DNA of 64,000 bases from positions 496,001 to 560,000 of the forward strand of contig JAKLMB010000011.1 of NCBI GenBank assembly GCA_022813625.1, in the 5' to 3' direction. Positions 12,203 through 21,503 of the stretch are shown here, piece after piece; position 1 is the stretch's first letter, and each line of letters begins with the position of its first letter. This DNA comes from Aaosphaeria pasadenensis. Its lineage: Eukaryota; Ascomycota; Dothideomycetes; Pleosporales. The notes below the pieces were generated by a model, which did no database searches, was not told the origin of the DNA, and saw only the letters and a program-made list of their open reading frames with translations. Made by a program: the position numbers and the translations under genes.

Positions 12203-14180
12203 CTATTTGCTCTTGCCAGTGGGGATCTGGAACGCGACGACGGGCTTGCCATGGGCGAACGCCTCGTCGATCCTGAAGTAGCCCTTCCTGTCGAACTGAA
12301 TGATATCGTCGACCTTGAGGTTCGCGACGTTGCAATCCGCCAACGCCGTGGTCTCGGTCTTGGTGTTGGGGTTGAGGAACTTCTCGAGCTCGTCCTCGGG
12401 CTCCAACTTATCCTTGGTGATGAGGTAGTCGAAGTCGACGAGCTTGACGGGGACGAGGTCCTGGTCAGCAGACAGCCAAGTAACCTTCTTACTCGTCTTC
12501 TTGACGTCGCCCTGGAGGTGGAGTTCGAGCTCTAGCCCGGTGACGGTGGAGAGACCCGCCGGGGACGCGAGCGGGTTGATCGAGTGGGAGATCTTGCGCA
12601 CGAACGCGTTGCCCCAGTTCATCAGCGTGATCTCCTCGTCCTGCGCGAACGACGCGGCGTCCGCCTGCTCGAGCAGGATGTTGGCGCTGAAGACGACCTT
12701 CTTCTTGCCGAGGTTCGTGTACTTGGCGTGCTTGTCCTTCTCCTCGGTGTGGATGCCGTCGCGGGCGCCGACGACGGTGACGGGCACCTTCGCGGCGTCG
12801 GAGATTGCGGTGTAGCGTGCGGCGACCGGGTCGATGTGCTTCTTGTTGGTGGCCCAGAAGGAGTACCAGTCGAGGTTGACGATGTTCTTGGAGGGGCCTT
12901 GCTTGAGGATGAATTCGCGGAGCGCGGGGATGGTGACACCGCGGCGGCGGACACCGCGGACGGTGGGCATGCGCGGGTCGTCCCAGCCGTCGACGAAGCC
13001 GGTGTCGACGATCTTGGTGAGCTTGCGCTTGGAGAGCAGCGTCTTGACGAAGTTGAGGCGCGCGAAGCCCCAGTTGTAGACGTGGCGGCAGCCGAGGGCC
13101 TTGAGGAACCATTGGTACTGGGCGTCGCGGTCGTTGTACTCGGTGGTGCGGAGCGCGTGCGTCACGCCTTCCTGGGCGTCGACGATGGGGCAGCAGAAGT
13201 CGTAGGTGGGGTAGATCTTCCAGCGGTCGCCGGTGCGGTGGTGCACTTCGGGGCTGCAGCGGTAGATGACGGGGTCGCGGAGGGCCTTGTTCGGGTCGTC
13301 GACGGAGATCTTTGCGCGGATGCACCACTTGAGGCCTTCCTCGGTTGCCTTCTTCATCTCCTCGAAGCGGGCGAGGTTGTCTTCGACGCTGGAGTCGCGG
13401 CGCTCGCTGGGGATGCCGTCCATGCGCTCCTGTCGCATCTTCTCCTGGAGTGTGTCGTCGGCGTAGGCGTTGCCGTCTTTGATCATCTTCACGCAGTACT
13501 CGTATAGCTCGTCGAAGTAGTCGCTGGTGTAGCTGATTTTGTCGGCCTTGATGCCCATGAGCGCCAGATCCTCGACGATGGAGTCCTGGAACTCCTGCTT
13601 CTCCTTGAGAGGGTTGGTATCGTCGAAACGGAGGAGCAGAGTGCCCTTGTACTTCTCGTGGGCGAAGTAGTCGTTCAGCAGAGCGGCCTTTGCGTGACCG
13701 ATGTGGAGGTAGCCTCTGCATTGTATTGTTAATGAACATGTCTTCAATTAGTGGTGCAAGGACTTACGAAGGCTCCGGTGGGAATCGAGTGACAATGCCA
13801 GTGCCGTCTCCAACGTCCTGGAGACCGATATCGTAGTTGGCACCGTCGTCCTTCTTGTCCTCCTTTCCACCCTTTGCGTCTTTGCCCTTAGCAGATCGCT
13901 CGGGGAGAGTTGTCTGCTGTGGGTACGCCTCCTCGATGTATCTGAACCAACGTCCCAGATTGGGCATCAGGCTCTGCTTGATGAAGGCATGGGCGACACG
14001 GTTCTCGCGGAGAGTCTTCCAGACGGTAGTATCGGCGTCGGTCAGTCCATAGCCCACGATGTGGGAGCGGAGAGTGAGGTGAGCATCAAGCTCGCCGAGA
14101 GCAGGCTCAATGGCCTTGAGGTTGAGAGGCTTGAAGGCCTCGGCGCGGTCTTGCCACTCTTTGATTTGTGCCTCCGCCAT
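12203..14180 (-). CDS. GUS1: Glutamyl-tRNA synthetase, cytoplasmic
   Basis: Class I aminoacyl-tRNA synthetase of ~641 aa that charges tRNA-Glu in the cytosol. Exon 1 is 14180-13768 and exon 2 is 13715-12203; the 52-nt intron falls just before the HIGH signature (PPEPS | GYLHIGHAKAAL). The KMSKS-equivalent is LSKRKL. An N-terminal ~120-residue extension with a Lys-rich linker (KGKDAKGGKEDKKDD) precedes the catalytic core, as in eukaryotic GluRS, where the GST-like domain contacts an Arc1-type cofactor. The core (FDDTNP, YPTYDFCCPIVD, THALRTTEYNDR) fits eukaryotic cytosolic GluRS rather than GlnRS. No mitochondrial presequence is seen at the chosen ATG; an upstream in-frame ATG at 14342 is rejected because its extension is not conserved-looking. 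G/C-biased codon use suggests high expression. Confidence 0.95.
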
Positions 14181-14797
14181 GATTTCCTTTTCGTATGTGA
14201 AGTGGAAGTGGTTGCGACCAAAAAAGTGGTTTAGTTGTGACTGGAATGACGGCGAGGTGGGGCGATGGTTGATTGGTGGGGTACAATCAAACACTGCAAA
14301 CATTTGATCATTCATTTCTTGGCGAACTGATATCAACCTCAATCATCTCATGATCGGCACTTCATTGTTAAATGGTTGGAAAAAAGTTGACGATGTTACC
14401 CAAGAGGGCTGCACTGATTGCGATTAATATGTGTGATTTACGTGACTACTATGCGTCAAGCCAATCTTGACGACAGCGCGGTTCATCCGTTTTGCTTGTT
14501 CCATTCAGCAAAAGTATATTCATCTTGCACTGTGCTTCAGAAAAGCCTGCCTTGTTAATGTAATAAACGAAGCTCGGGTGATTGGAGTAACACAGAGACT
14601 TCCACTGCTCGCTATGGAATATTCACGCGATTTACGAAAACATTGTTCAAAAGTAATGCTTGTACAATACCCCATGGCAATATGTTATATTGGCCTCTTC
14701 ACCAGGACATTCTACAGAAACGAATGGGGATCAGATATAAAGACTCAAAAGTCCCCATTTTGCAATTCAGATCACAGTTGGTTCATGGTCAGTGAAT
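14181..14797. promoter_or_regulatory. Divergent promoter GluRS / 354-aa orphan
   Basis: No gene seen in ~620 bases separating two divergent starts. A TATA-like element (TATAAAG, 14736-14742) sits ~56 nt before the plus-strand ATG at 14798. On the GluRS side I see no TATA element, as expected for a housekeeping gene. Confidence 0.4.
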
Positions 14798-15862
14798 ATG
14801 TCCGAAAACCATGGAAATCCCGAGTTCCCCGATGAACAAGGCATGCTCCATATGATTAGGACGTTGCAACTGATCAAAAATGAGGTTGCTGGCTTGGAAG
14901 AAATGGCGAAGGCGGAACTGTTTCCACCATCTCCACCAAACCCATCCTCACGACGGAAAGGGGAACAGATCTTAGAGGGACTCCAGTATTGCATCAAACA
15001 GTACAAGAGTGCAATTGACTCATCGCCACCAGTGTACCCTTGCTTATCCAAACTGGCGAGGGAGCAAGCAGAGTACAAATCTTTACAAAGTCACGGCCTC
15101 TACGAACTATTGACTTTCCAAAGGACTTTGTTATACAATCTGGACGGTCGATCACCGTTCCCTCTTCCCAAGATCAACGAAAGCCTTTTTCGTCGCTGGT
15201 CGTTCAACTGGACAACTGATGGCATGCGTCACCGCCGAATGGTCGCTTGCCGCATCGGGCTTTTACTGTCAAAACCGGAGCCGAGATTACCCACGGGTTG
15301 TCTTGACGTTCGAGAACAATTGTATTACATCCTGAACAATGATGAAGGAGACATGCAGCTATACCAAGCATGGGAGAACCGGACTAAACAGAAAATCGGA
15401 CCAAAACACCTCTGGCTCTTCGACAGCCAAGTCGATCCCGACTTGGAGTGGACTTGCTTAGTTTACGCGACTGGACAGCTTATGGAGCGTGAGACGCAGT
15501 ATCGGCTACGCATGGAACGATGGGAGAAGGCAGATCGCGAAAGCCACGGCCGCCTGCAACGAGAAGCAAAAAGGTCCGGACGGTTAGAACCTTTACGAGG
15601 TCTCTCTTGTATCTGGGGGAACAACAATCTCATTTCTGCAATCGACAACCTCCTGTTACAGGGTATGCAGCAGACATACGAGCCCAAGTTTGGGACCATT
15701 CTGGAGTATACGATGCTGACGATTCAGAAGTTGGACTGCCTGGAGAAGTGGTTAGACCTTGGTGAATTTCGCAAGCATCGGATTCTCGACAACGACGTCG
15801 CACAGCTTGTGCGTGATGGTCTGTCTGCTATCGGTAAACTTCTCTCGAAAATTCATGAATGA
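14798..15862 (+). CDS. Hypothetical protein, 354 aa
   Basis: Single-exon ORF with no family I recognise. The ATG at 14798 is the first true ATG; the frame extends only to a GTG at 14792. The product is soluble and mostly helical, rich in Leu, Arg and Glu, with no signal peptide or membrane segment. It has charged helical stretches around residues 190-260 (many Arg/Glu) and a Pro/Ser segment near 45-55. Codon use is less G/C-biased than in the neighbouring GluRS, as expected for a lineage-specific, weakly expressed gene. It could be a fungal orphan or a diverged member of a known family. Confidence 0.7.
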   Translation: MSENHGNPEFPDEQGMLHMIRTLQLIKNEVAGLEEMAKAELFPPSPPNPSSRRKGEQILEGLQYCIKQYKSAIDSSPPVYPCLSKLAREQAEYKSLQSHGLYELLTFQRTLLYNLDGRSPFPLPKINESLFRRWSFNWTTDGMRHRRMVACRIGLLLSKPEPRLPTGCLDVREQLYYILNNDEGDMQLYQAWENRTKQKIGPKHLWLFDSQVDPDLEWTCLVYATGQLMERETQYRLRMERWEKADRESHGRLQREAKRSGRLEPLRGLSCIWGNNNLISAIDNLLLQGMQQTYEPKFGTILEYTMLTIQKLDCLEKWLDLGEFRKHRILDNDVAQLVRDGLSAIGKLLSKIHE

Positions 15863-16195
15863 CATGGTGCGATGATCTCACGATTGGAATGACGGGATTT
15901 CGGTAATGTCATGAGAGTAGACTAGGCAAGCAGCCAATCACGAAATGAAATGTTTCATGTCCTCAAGGTTATCTAATAGAATCGATAATTCATTTAATTG
16001 AGTGGTTGGAATCAAGCCACAAAGTATACAATCTTTTTGATGAGCCAAATTTTCGTTTTGTCAATGATAAATGAGTGACTAACAGACCATTACACTCACA
16101 CACTGCTGCAAATGGTCCTTGAATCAACACCATATTCTCCCTTGCAAACAGGATATTCAATTGCAATGCCATTGGTAATTTCATCATATAAGCGC
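15863..16195. other. Convergent intergenic region, no gene seen
   Basis: AT-rich, ~330 bases between the 3' end of the 354-aa orphan and the 3' end of the minus-strand cysteine-rich gene. Short minus-strand ORFs overlap the latter and are its shadows. Confidence 0.45.
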
Positions 16196-16502
16196 CTAAA
16201 CACCACCGCAAGTCAAGGCTCCTTTGCCCTTGTTCATGGCACACAACTTGTTGCAACACTTGGTGCTTTGCCAACAGATTGCTGTACCAGGGTTATTAGT
16301 TAAGTATTTTATACAAGCACAGAAACGACCCACCCCCTTTCTTGAGGCATTTACGACTCTCCAGCAGCCCAGACGCTTCACGAGCGTCCAGTTCAGCCTC
16401 AGCGAGCGCTGTAATATCTCTCAAGGCGAGAGAGTTTTTATTTGGGGCTGGGAGAGCCAGGGCCGAAGCAATGAGTGCAAGTAGAGGTAGAATGAACTTC
16501 AT
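16196..16502 (-). CDS. Small secreted cysteine-rich protein, knottin-type cysteine pattern
   Basis: Predicted secreted precursor of 84 aa. Exon 1 is 16502-16334 and exon 2 is 16281-16196. The intron has donor GTGGGT, a strong branch site (TTAACTAAT) and acceptor TACAG. An N-terminal signal peptide (MKFILPLLALIASALA) is followed by an acidic/Ala-rich propeptide-like part and a C-terminal ~37-residue basic domain. That domain has six cysteines spaced C-X6-C-X5-CC-X3-C-X10-C, the C-C-CC-C-C arrangement typical of inhibitor cystine knots. The intron splits the domain between Cys1 and Cys2, so the unspliced ORF hides it. A TATA box lies upstream at 16609-16616. Possible roles are an effector, antimicrobial peptide or signalling peptide; the target is unknown. 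The gene model is well supported, the function is not. Confidence 0.8.
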
Positions 16503-16608
16503 TTTGAAAGATTTTGCGAAAGGATGTATTATGGAAGCTGGTCCAGGATGTAGTCAGAGTACTTCTCTTTGGATTGCTTTAGAACTCATGACGAGCGCAG
16601 TTTTGTAC

Positions 16609-16616
16609 CTTTTATA
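16609..16616 (-). promoter_or_regulatory. TATA box of the cysteine-rich peptide gene
   Basis: TATAAAAG on the minus strand, ~107 nt upstream of the ATG at 16502. It agrees well with the consensus and fits a regulated, strongly inducible gene. Confidence 0.5.
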
Positions 16617-17038
16617 ATGCTTTGTAGGGCACACAACGGAATCCGATTGCCTGATGTGACGCACTCAAAAGACCCCATCAGGAAGATACAAGAGTGCAGT
16701 ACTCATTTGTCGTGTCACCTGTCTCATTATCTTCACTGATCGATCGATTTTTGTCAGCAAAAAGGCGTAGTACGAGCCCACCATGAAGCGGCCCAAGTTA
16801 TAGTGCGACGAATAAGACGGAGTTCAATCTAGTGAAGAATCTTCTAAGAGATCAATTGCAGGACCCGCTTTGCCATTCCGTGTCTGAATCTTTTCTTCAT
16901 TATAAATCACTAAGCGAAGATGATCGCTATTGTCAAAACAAAGATTGTATAGAAAACGATCAGTAAATACACTGCGTATATTACCACCAGCTATAATTGA
17001 AGCGATTAGACATAACAATCCTAAGGCACGGCTGCCTA
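16617..17038. other. Intergenic, no convincing gene
   Basis: Promoter side of the cysteine-rich gene and 3' side of the CxxCxGxG ORF. A 72-codon minus-strand ORF (17042-16824) starts with a hydrophobic stretch but has no further support. Confidence 0.4.
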
Positions 17039-17290
17039 TCATTCCGAGTCTGAATCATTTTCTACTTCCCCAAGGCCACCGCAACCCCTACATGTCTTCG
17101 TACCATTCCCACCACAAGATCCACAATCCACCTCCCCAGTATAGTACGGCACTTCAAATGAAGCAAGGCTCAATGGCATCATCGTCATCGCCCCAATGTT
17201 TATAAGAACGTTCAGAATCCCTTGATGAACTTGTGCGATCTTGCTCAGATCACCTCGCCCTATGGGGCTGTATTTGGTAAGATTGTACAT
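17039..17290 (-). CDS. Small protein with paired CxxCxGxG motifs
   Basis: ATG-initiated ORF of 83 codons. The N-terminal ~50 residues are moderately hydrophobic. The C-terminal third holds two CxxCxGxG-type motifs in tandem (CGSCGGNG and CRGCGGLG), then an acidic tail (ENDSDSE). This is half of a DnaJ-type (CR) zinc finger and would bind one Zn if folded. No J domain is present nearby. It could be a genuine micro-protein or the last exon of a longer gene, though no upstream exon is evident. Known for the family: CR fingers bind unfolded polypeptides or act in thiol chemistry; no role is assigned here. Confidence 0.4.
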   Translation of the reverse strand: MYNLTKYSPIGRGDLSKIAQVHQGILNVLINIGAMTMMPLSLASFEVPYYTGEVDCGSCGGNGTKTCRGCGGLGEVENDSDSE

Positions 17291-17719
17291 CTTTGTACCC
17301 CAGAACTTTGTAAGACGTTACAAAGTGAAACTTTACCACTCAAGTGTATTGTGCAATAAATGGTGATGCAAGCCATTCTATCAGGAATTAAGGCTCTGTA
17401 TCCAATTTTGAGGCTTCAAACATGGTATGTAATTAGTCAAAAATGACAGTGTAAAAGGCAATATCGTCGCCTAGTAAGCAACGCATACTTCACTAAAAAC
17501 CTTCATGTACACAATATTGGTCAGCTCACATATCCGATAAAATGTCAGCGTTAGCTCAAGTGGAAGGAACGGCTTTAGAATTAAACCTTTGGATGGATAT
17601 ATACAATATAAAGATATTCCTGTAAACCTATTTACCCTAGAATCAGACATAACGTGGCGACCCTGTGGTATTTCAGGCATCGGCATATACAACATACTCA
17701 ACCTCCTCGCACATCTCGC
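17291..17719. other. Intergenic, no gene seen
   Basis: AT-rich spacer between the small CxxCxGxG ORF and the 3' end of the RING gene. Only short ORFs without domains. Confidence 0.4.
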
Positions 17720-18727
17720 TCAACGGGGTGGGATGCACATCTCGCTCATTATGGTGAACAGGGTCACCGAGCTCTCCTGAATTAACGTCAATAAGAAGTT
17801 GAAGTGCGCGTAATTGGCTGCCCCCTCCAGCGTTTTCAGCGGGACAAGTTCCTTATTTTGCGGTTCCTTGTGAAACTTCGCCCGGCAAATCATGCAGCTA
17901 TCCGAGCGCTCGAAATCCGCTAGAAGCCACTGAGTAATGCAATTCGAATGAGCCACATGAGAACATCCCAACTCTCTAATCGGCTCTTTCTCGTCATAAG
18001 GATCCAAACATATAGGGCAGCTCTCATCCGCCAGGTCTGCAGAAAGGGCAACGGGCTGTGAGAAGTACTCGGCATGGACACCTCCTGTGAGTGCGTTCGG
18101 GTCGATGCCTTGCACAGTTTCTCCTTTAAAGAACCGGACGACCTCGTCGTAGGTGAACGAGCTTCCCGTCAGCGGTAGCAGCTGACACATATCGAGATTG
18201 GAATCTACCCACAACGCCTGCTGTTCCTTAACGATCTCTTTCGCCGTACGGTTGGCCGAATCAATGTCGTTGGCAATGGAATGGCGGAGATCTCTGGTTG
18301 CATTAACATACGCTCCGTGGTTCCCAAGTATGGAGTAGTCCAGCTGTCTCTCGGTTGCAGCGATTCCCTGGGAAATGGCTTGACAATTTTTCATCAAGCT
18401 GATACTTCGCTGCATGATCGATGACCAGCAATCAGGGTGGCTCGAACGGTCGCACTCGAAATGTCTCAAGCGATCGAGGTGTTCTTGAGCAACCTTGACC
18501 AGTCTGATCATCTCCAGTTCGTCCGCATCTAAACCGTCGCTAGGTAAAGGATCGTATTTGTAGTCGAAATAGGCAAACAGTCTTCCAGGAAATTTGCCAT
18601 TCTCTCTGAGGCGCTTACCGAGATCAAAAATTTGTTTTGAAACTGGGTTATAAGGGTTTACCGGATATTCTGGACCAGCCATCAGTTCGGAAACCTCACC
18701 ATCTCCTATAAAAGCTGCACTAGACAT
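17720..18727 (-). CDS. RING-H2 finger protein (putative E3 ubiquitin ligase)
   Basis: Single-exon ORF of 335 aa. A RING-H2 finger near residues ~237-285 shows CPIC ... CSHVAHSNC ... CMIC, i.e. C3H2C3 ligand order with a long loop before the last Cys pair. The N-terminal ~230 residues are helical and carry no domain I recognise. There is no membrane segment or signal peptide. RING-H2 proteins usually recruit E2 enzymes and ubiquitinate partners; the substrate is unknown. Start: the ATG at 18727 is the first in frame. Codon use is relaxed like the other genes in this pocket. Confidence is high for the finger, low for any specific role. Confidence 0.85.
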   Translation of the reverse strand: MSSAAFIGDGEVSELMAGPEYPVNPYNPVSKQIFDLGKRLRENGKFPGRLFAYFDYKYDPLPSDGLDADELEMIRLVKVAQEHLDRLRHFECDRSSHPDCWSSIMQRSISLMKNCQAISQGIAATERQLDYSILGNHGAYVNATRDLRHSIANDIDSANRTAKEIVKEQQALWVDSNLDMCQLLPLTGSSFTYDEVVRFFKGETVQGIDPNALTGGVHAEYFSQPVALSADLADESCPICLDPYDEKEPIRELGCSHVAHSNCITQWLLADFERSDSCMICRAKFHKEPQNKELVPLKTLEGAANYAHFNFLLTLIQESSVTLFTIMSEMCIPPR

Positions 18728-19419
18728 TATAAGTGCATAGAAAAAGAAATGATAAGAGCAATGAGTGGGTTAGTCTTGATGGATCGGCTTCTCGTCGTTG
18801 TGGTATCCGGGTTGTTAGCATGGCACTTCTGACCATAAATACTGGCCTGCACCATACATTGTGAATTACAGGACAATTTACACCTGGTGTAGGATGCTTT
18901 CACAGTGATAGAAACATCTTTGAATTCTATCAAAGGACTTGGTTTTTGCTATCAATGGCCTTGTTCTTTGTCAAGAAGTGTTGCACTTCTGTCCAGTGGA
19001 TGGGTACCAACCATCCATATCATGAAATACTGACATTATTGTGTAGTTCTACTTATGAGATACTTGCAAAACCAATCTTGAACATCCCTTGTCTCTAGAA
19101 AATTAGTAAGTTGAGAAACTTGTCTTGGTTTGAAACTTTAGCAACATAATACTTTAGCAAAATGAAATTGGGGGCACAGGAAGGGCGAATTTGGTATCAC
19201 AAGCGGTAGGACTCTGGTCTGATTATGAGATCTCTACTGTTAAGTCTACTGTGAAAACAAAGAGCAGCTACAGTTCCGCATTTCCTCTTCAAACCCATTG
19301 CTGAACCAATGTCAGAAAGATTCGAGGTTACTTCCCTACCAGTCGCTACAGCTGGGCATTGTTCATTCACCACCACAAAACACATTGTAAACAACAGCAA
19401 AACAAAGACAAATCACCAC
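18728..19419. other. Intergenic: RING gene promoter and monooxygenase 3' side
   Basis: AT-rich, ~690 bases. A 68-codon minus-strand ORF (18933-18727) contains several Cys but no signal peptide, and it ends at the RING start. No supported gene. Confidence 0.4.
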
Positions 19420-20946
19420 CTACAACCTCGCCTGTACTATCACCCCCGACTCTCGTGCCTCCACCGCCTCCCTCCTCTTAGCCTCACTCGCCACCTTCAA
19501 CTCCGCCCCAAGCTCCTCTATCTCCCTAATCTTCGTCCTTCCATCACCCTTTGCAGAAAACGCCGCTCTAATTCCCGGCAGATTAGCCCTACACCAAAAC
19601 TCCCACGGCCCCCATACCGGCGATAGCCTCCCCTGTCCATTATTCTCCAAGCCCCTGACTCGCTCTGCCTTGAGCGCCCACGCTGCCATCTCATTGATGA
19701 ATAGTCCATCTGTAGGAGCGTCCAGGACGTGAAATTGGTGAGTTCTGCCATGTGCAGCGAGAGCTTTGACGTCCCATTCGAGGAGTTCGGATGATTGGGG
19801 GAGCGCGAGGCGGCCTGAGTAGACGCGGGATAGGACGGCGGACTGGGCTTCCGCGAGTGTGAATGGGACGCCGCGGACATTGAGGGCTAGGAATGATAAT
19901 GTGGGACGTGGTGCGTAGAAGAGGTGTTTGTATGTGTGTTGGACGCGGCGACCATCGCCGACGGGCTGTGGTTTGAGGCTGGAGAGGAAGGGGAGGGAGT
20001 AGTAATACCCGGTTGCGAATATGATGGCGTCGACGTCGTGTTCGATGCGGCCGTCGTCGAAATGGATGGTTCCGTCCTCGGGAACGAACTTTGATATCTT
20101 GCTGTATTCGGGCCGCTGTGGATCCGGGAGCGGTTTGAGCTGTGATGCGGATCGGATTGACCAGATTATCGGTTGCTCAGTGACTCTGACTAGTTGAGCG
20201 GATATGTCTACGCCAGAGGCGGAGTTTCCGACTACAACTACTTTCTTCCCAGCGTATGATTCTGCTCGGCGGAAGTACTTGGAGTGTGTTATTCTGCCTG
20301 GGTACTTCTGATTCCACTCGCGAATTCCAGGCACGTCGGGAACGTGCGGTGTTATGAAGTGTCCGTTAGCAACGATGACAGCGTCAAACACTTCTGCTTT
20401 CTCCTCTCGAGTTCTTAAGTTTCGTGTTGTGACAGTCCAGCTTCCAGTGAGTTTGTTATCAACGGGCTCAACGTTAATCACCTGCGTTTCGTACTCCACT
20501 AAGTCCTGGACTTCTCTGCCGTGCTCTTGCAGATAATCCACCACTGCCCCATGACTCGGAAACAGAGGTAAATGGTCCGGCCATTGCAAGTCCTGGAACT
20601 GCATCAAACTCTTCGGAACATTGGTTTCCAGCTCCTCGTAGATCGGAGTCAGAAAAGTCGCAACGTAATTGTGCTTTCTTGCACTGTCTGCCTCTTTACC
20701 CTCGCGCTTCTTAGCCGGAGTCCAGGTCGGATCTTGATTCTCCCCCTTTGGATCTGTCTGAGGGACGGCGAATAGGTCTTCAGATGTCTGGGTAGGAGTG
20801 TAATGCCATGTTCCGCCGAGCGCGCTACGCTGTTCGAAGATGGTGATCTTGTCGAAGGCTTTCTCTGAGCGGAGGTATTTCGCTGCTACTACACCAGATG
20901 GACCGCCGCCGATGATGGCGATTGATTTCACTCGTATGGAGGTCAT
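19420..20946 (-). CDS. Flavin-containing monooxygenase (FMO family)
   Basis: Single-exon gene for a 508-aa FAD- and NADPH-dependent monooxygenase. FAD-binding Rossmann motif GGGPSG at residues 13-18, followed by GGTWHY (44-49) as in FMOs. The FMO/BVMO-type fingerprint is KYPGRITHSKYF (214-225), and the NADPH-binding VVVVGNSASG spans 236-245. A late ATGY motif is followed by a hydrophobic stretch. It resembles the yeast/S. pombe Fmo1 group, which oxygenates thiols and amines at the ER face, but I see no clear membrane anchor at either end. It is divergently arranged with the Ca3427-like gene over a 557-bp spacer holding clustered GATA sites. The substrate cannot be read from sequence; a Baeyer-Villiger-type activity is the main alternative. 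Confidence 0.9.
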   Translation of the reverse strand: MTSIRVKSIAIIGGGPSGVVAAKYLRSEKAFDKITIFEQRSALGGTWHYTPTQTSEDLFAVPQTDPKGENQDPTWTPAKKREGKEADSARKHNYVATFLTPIYEELETNVPKSLMQFQDLQWPDHLPLFPSHGAVVDYLQEHGREVQDLVEYETQVINVEPVDNKLTGSWTVTTRNLRTREEKAEVFDAVIVANGHFITPHVPDVPGIREWNQKYPGRITHSKYFRRAESYAGKKVVVVGNSASGVDISAQLVRVTEQPIIWSIRSASQLKPLPDPQRPEYSKISKFVPEDGTIHFDDGRIEHDVDAIIFATGYYYSLPFLSSLKPQPVGDGRRVQHTYKHLFYAPRPTLSFLALNVRGVPFTLAEAQSAVLSRVYSGRLALPQSSELLEWDVKALAAHGRTHQFHVLDAPTDGLFINEMAAWALKAERVRGLENNGQGRLSPVWGPWEFWCRANLPGIRAAFSAKGDGRTKIREIEELGAELKVASEAKRREAVEARESGVIVQARL

Positions 20947-21503
20947 GCTGAAATACCAAAATAAGAGAGAAAGTATAGATTATAAACAAATGCAAAGAAA
21001 AATATGAAGATGAATATGACCTAAATCTATTGCAACAGCGAGGAAACAAAAGATGCATGCAAAGATACAGAAAACGATAGACGAGTATTTGGTTTATAAC
21101 CCAGCATCTTATATCCGAGCATGATGTGATCAGATACAAAAATGACTTGATAGACGGAAAAGCGAATTTATGCATTCGAGCACGAGAAAACGCCCCCAGC
21201 ATGCGCAATCAGTCTAACATACACTATTGGGTGATGGCCTTACACTGTACCCTACCCTACGCGAACGATACGATAACGATAAGAGCAAGGGTTGCAAGGG
21301 TAGATCCGAGCACGGACGACATCCCGCAATTGACATCAGAGCTCCCCTCGAATTAAGTAGCTAACATATTCACTACCGAGCTTCATATACGCAAACACTC
21401 CCTTTGACAGCAGCGCAAGACTACCCATACCAATTGTCTAACCCACTCTTCCGCATTGTTCCCCAGCACCTGGTACACAAGTACCTCCCCCCTCCCCCGA
21501 ACA
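20947..21503. promoter_or_regulatory. Divergent promoter FMO / Ca3427-like gene
   Basis: No ORF of note in 557 bases between two divergent ATGs. It contains a tight triple GATA run at 21267-21283. The segment just before 21504 is C-rich, typical of a 5' leader. Confidence 0.5.
21267..21283. promoter_or_regulatory. Triple GATA cluster
   Basis: GATACGATAACGATAAG contains three GATA cores within 17 nt. Fungal GATA factors (AreA/Nit2 for nitrogen, SreA for iron) bind paired HGATAR sites, so this could couple either flanking gene to nitrogen or iron status. Inferred from motif spacing only. Confidence 0.35.

Noticed and set aside
12489..13739. 416-codon Arg/Pro-rich minus ORF and 307-codon Val/Asp-rich plus ORF over GluRS
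   Set aside because: Shadows of the G/C-biased GluRS codons; composition is typical of off-frame reading.
16824..17042. 72-codon minus ORF with hydrophobic start, overlapping the CxxCxGxG ORF stop as ATGA
   Set aside because: Bacterial-style overlap has no meaning here and nothing beyond the first 20 residues looks like a protein domain.
18727..18933. Cys-containing 68-codon ORF upstream of the RING gene
   Set aside because: No signal peptide; lies in the RING promoter/leader.
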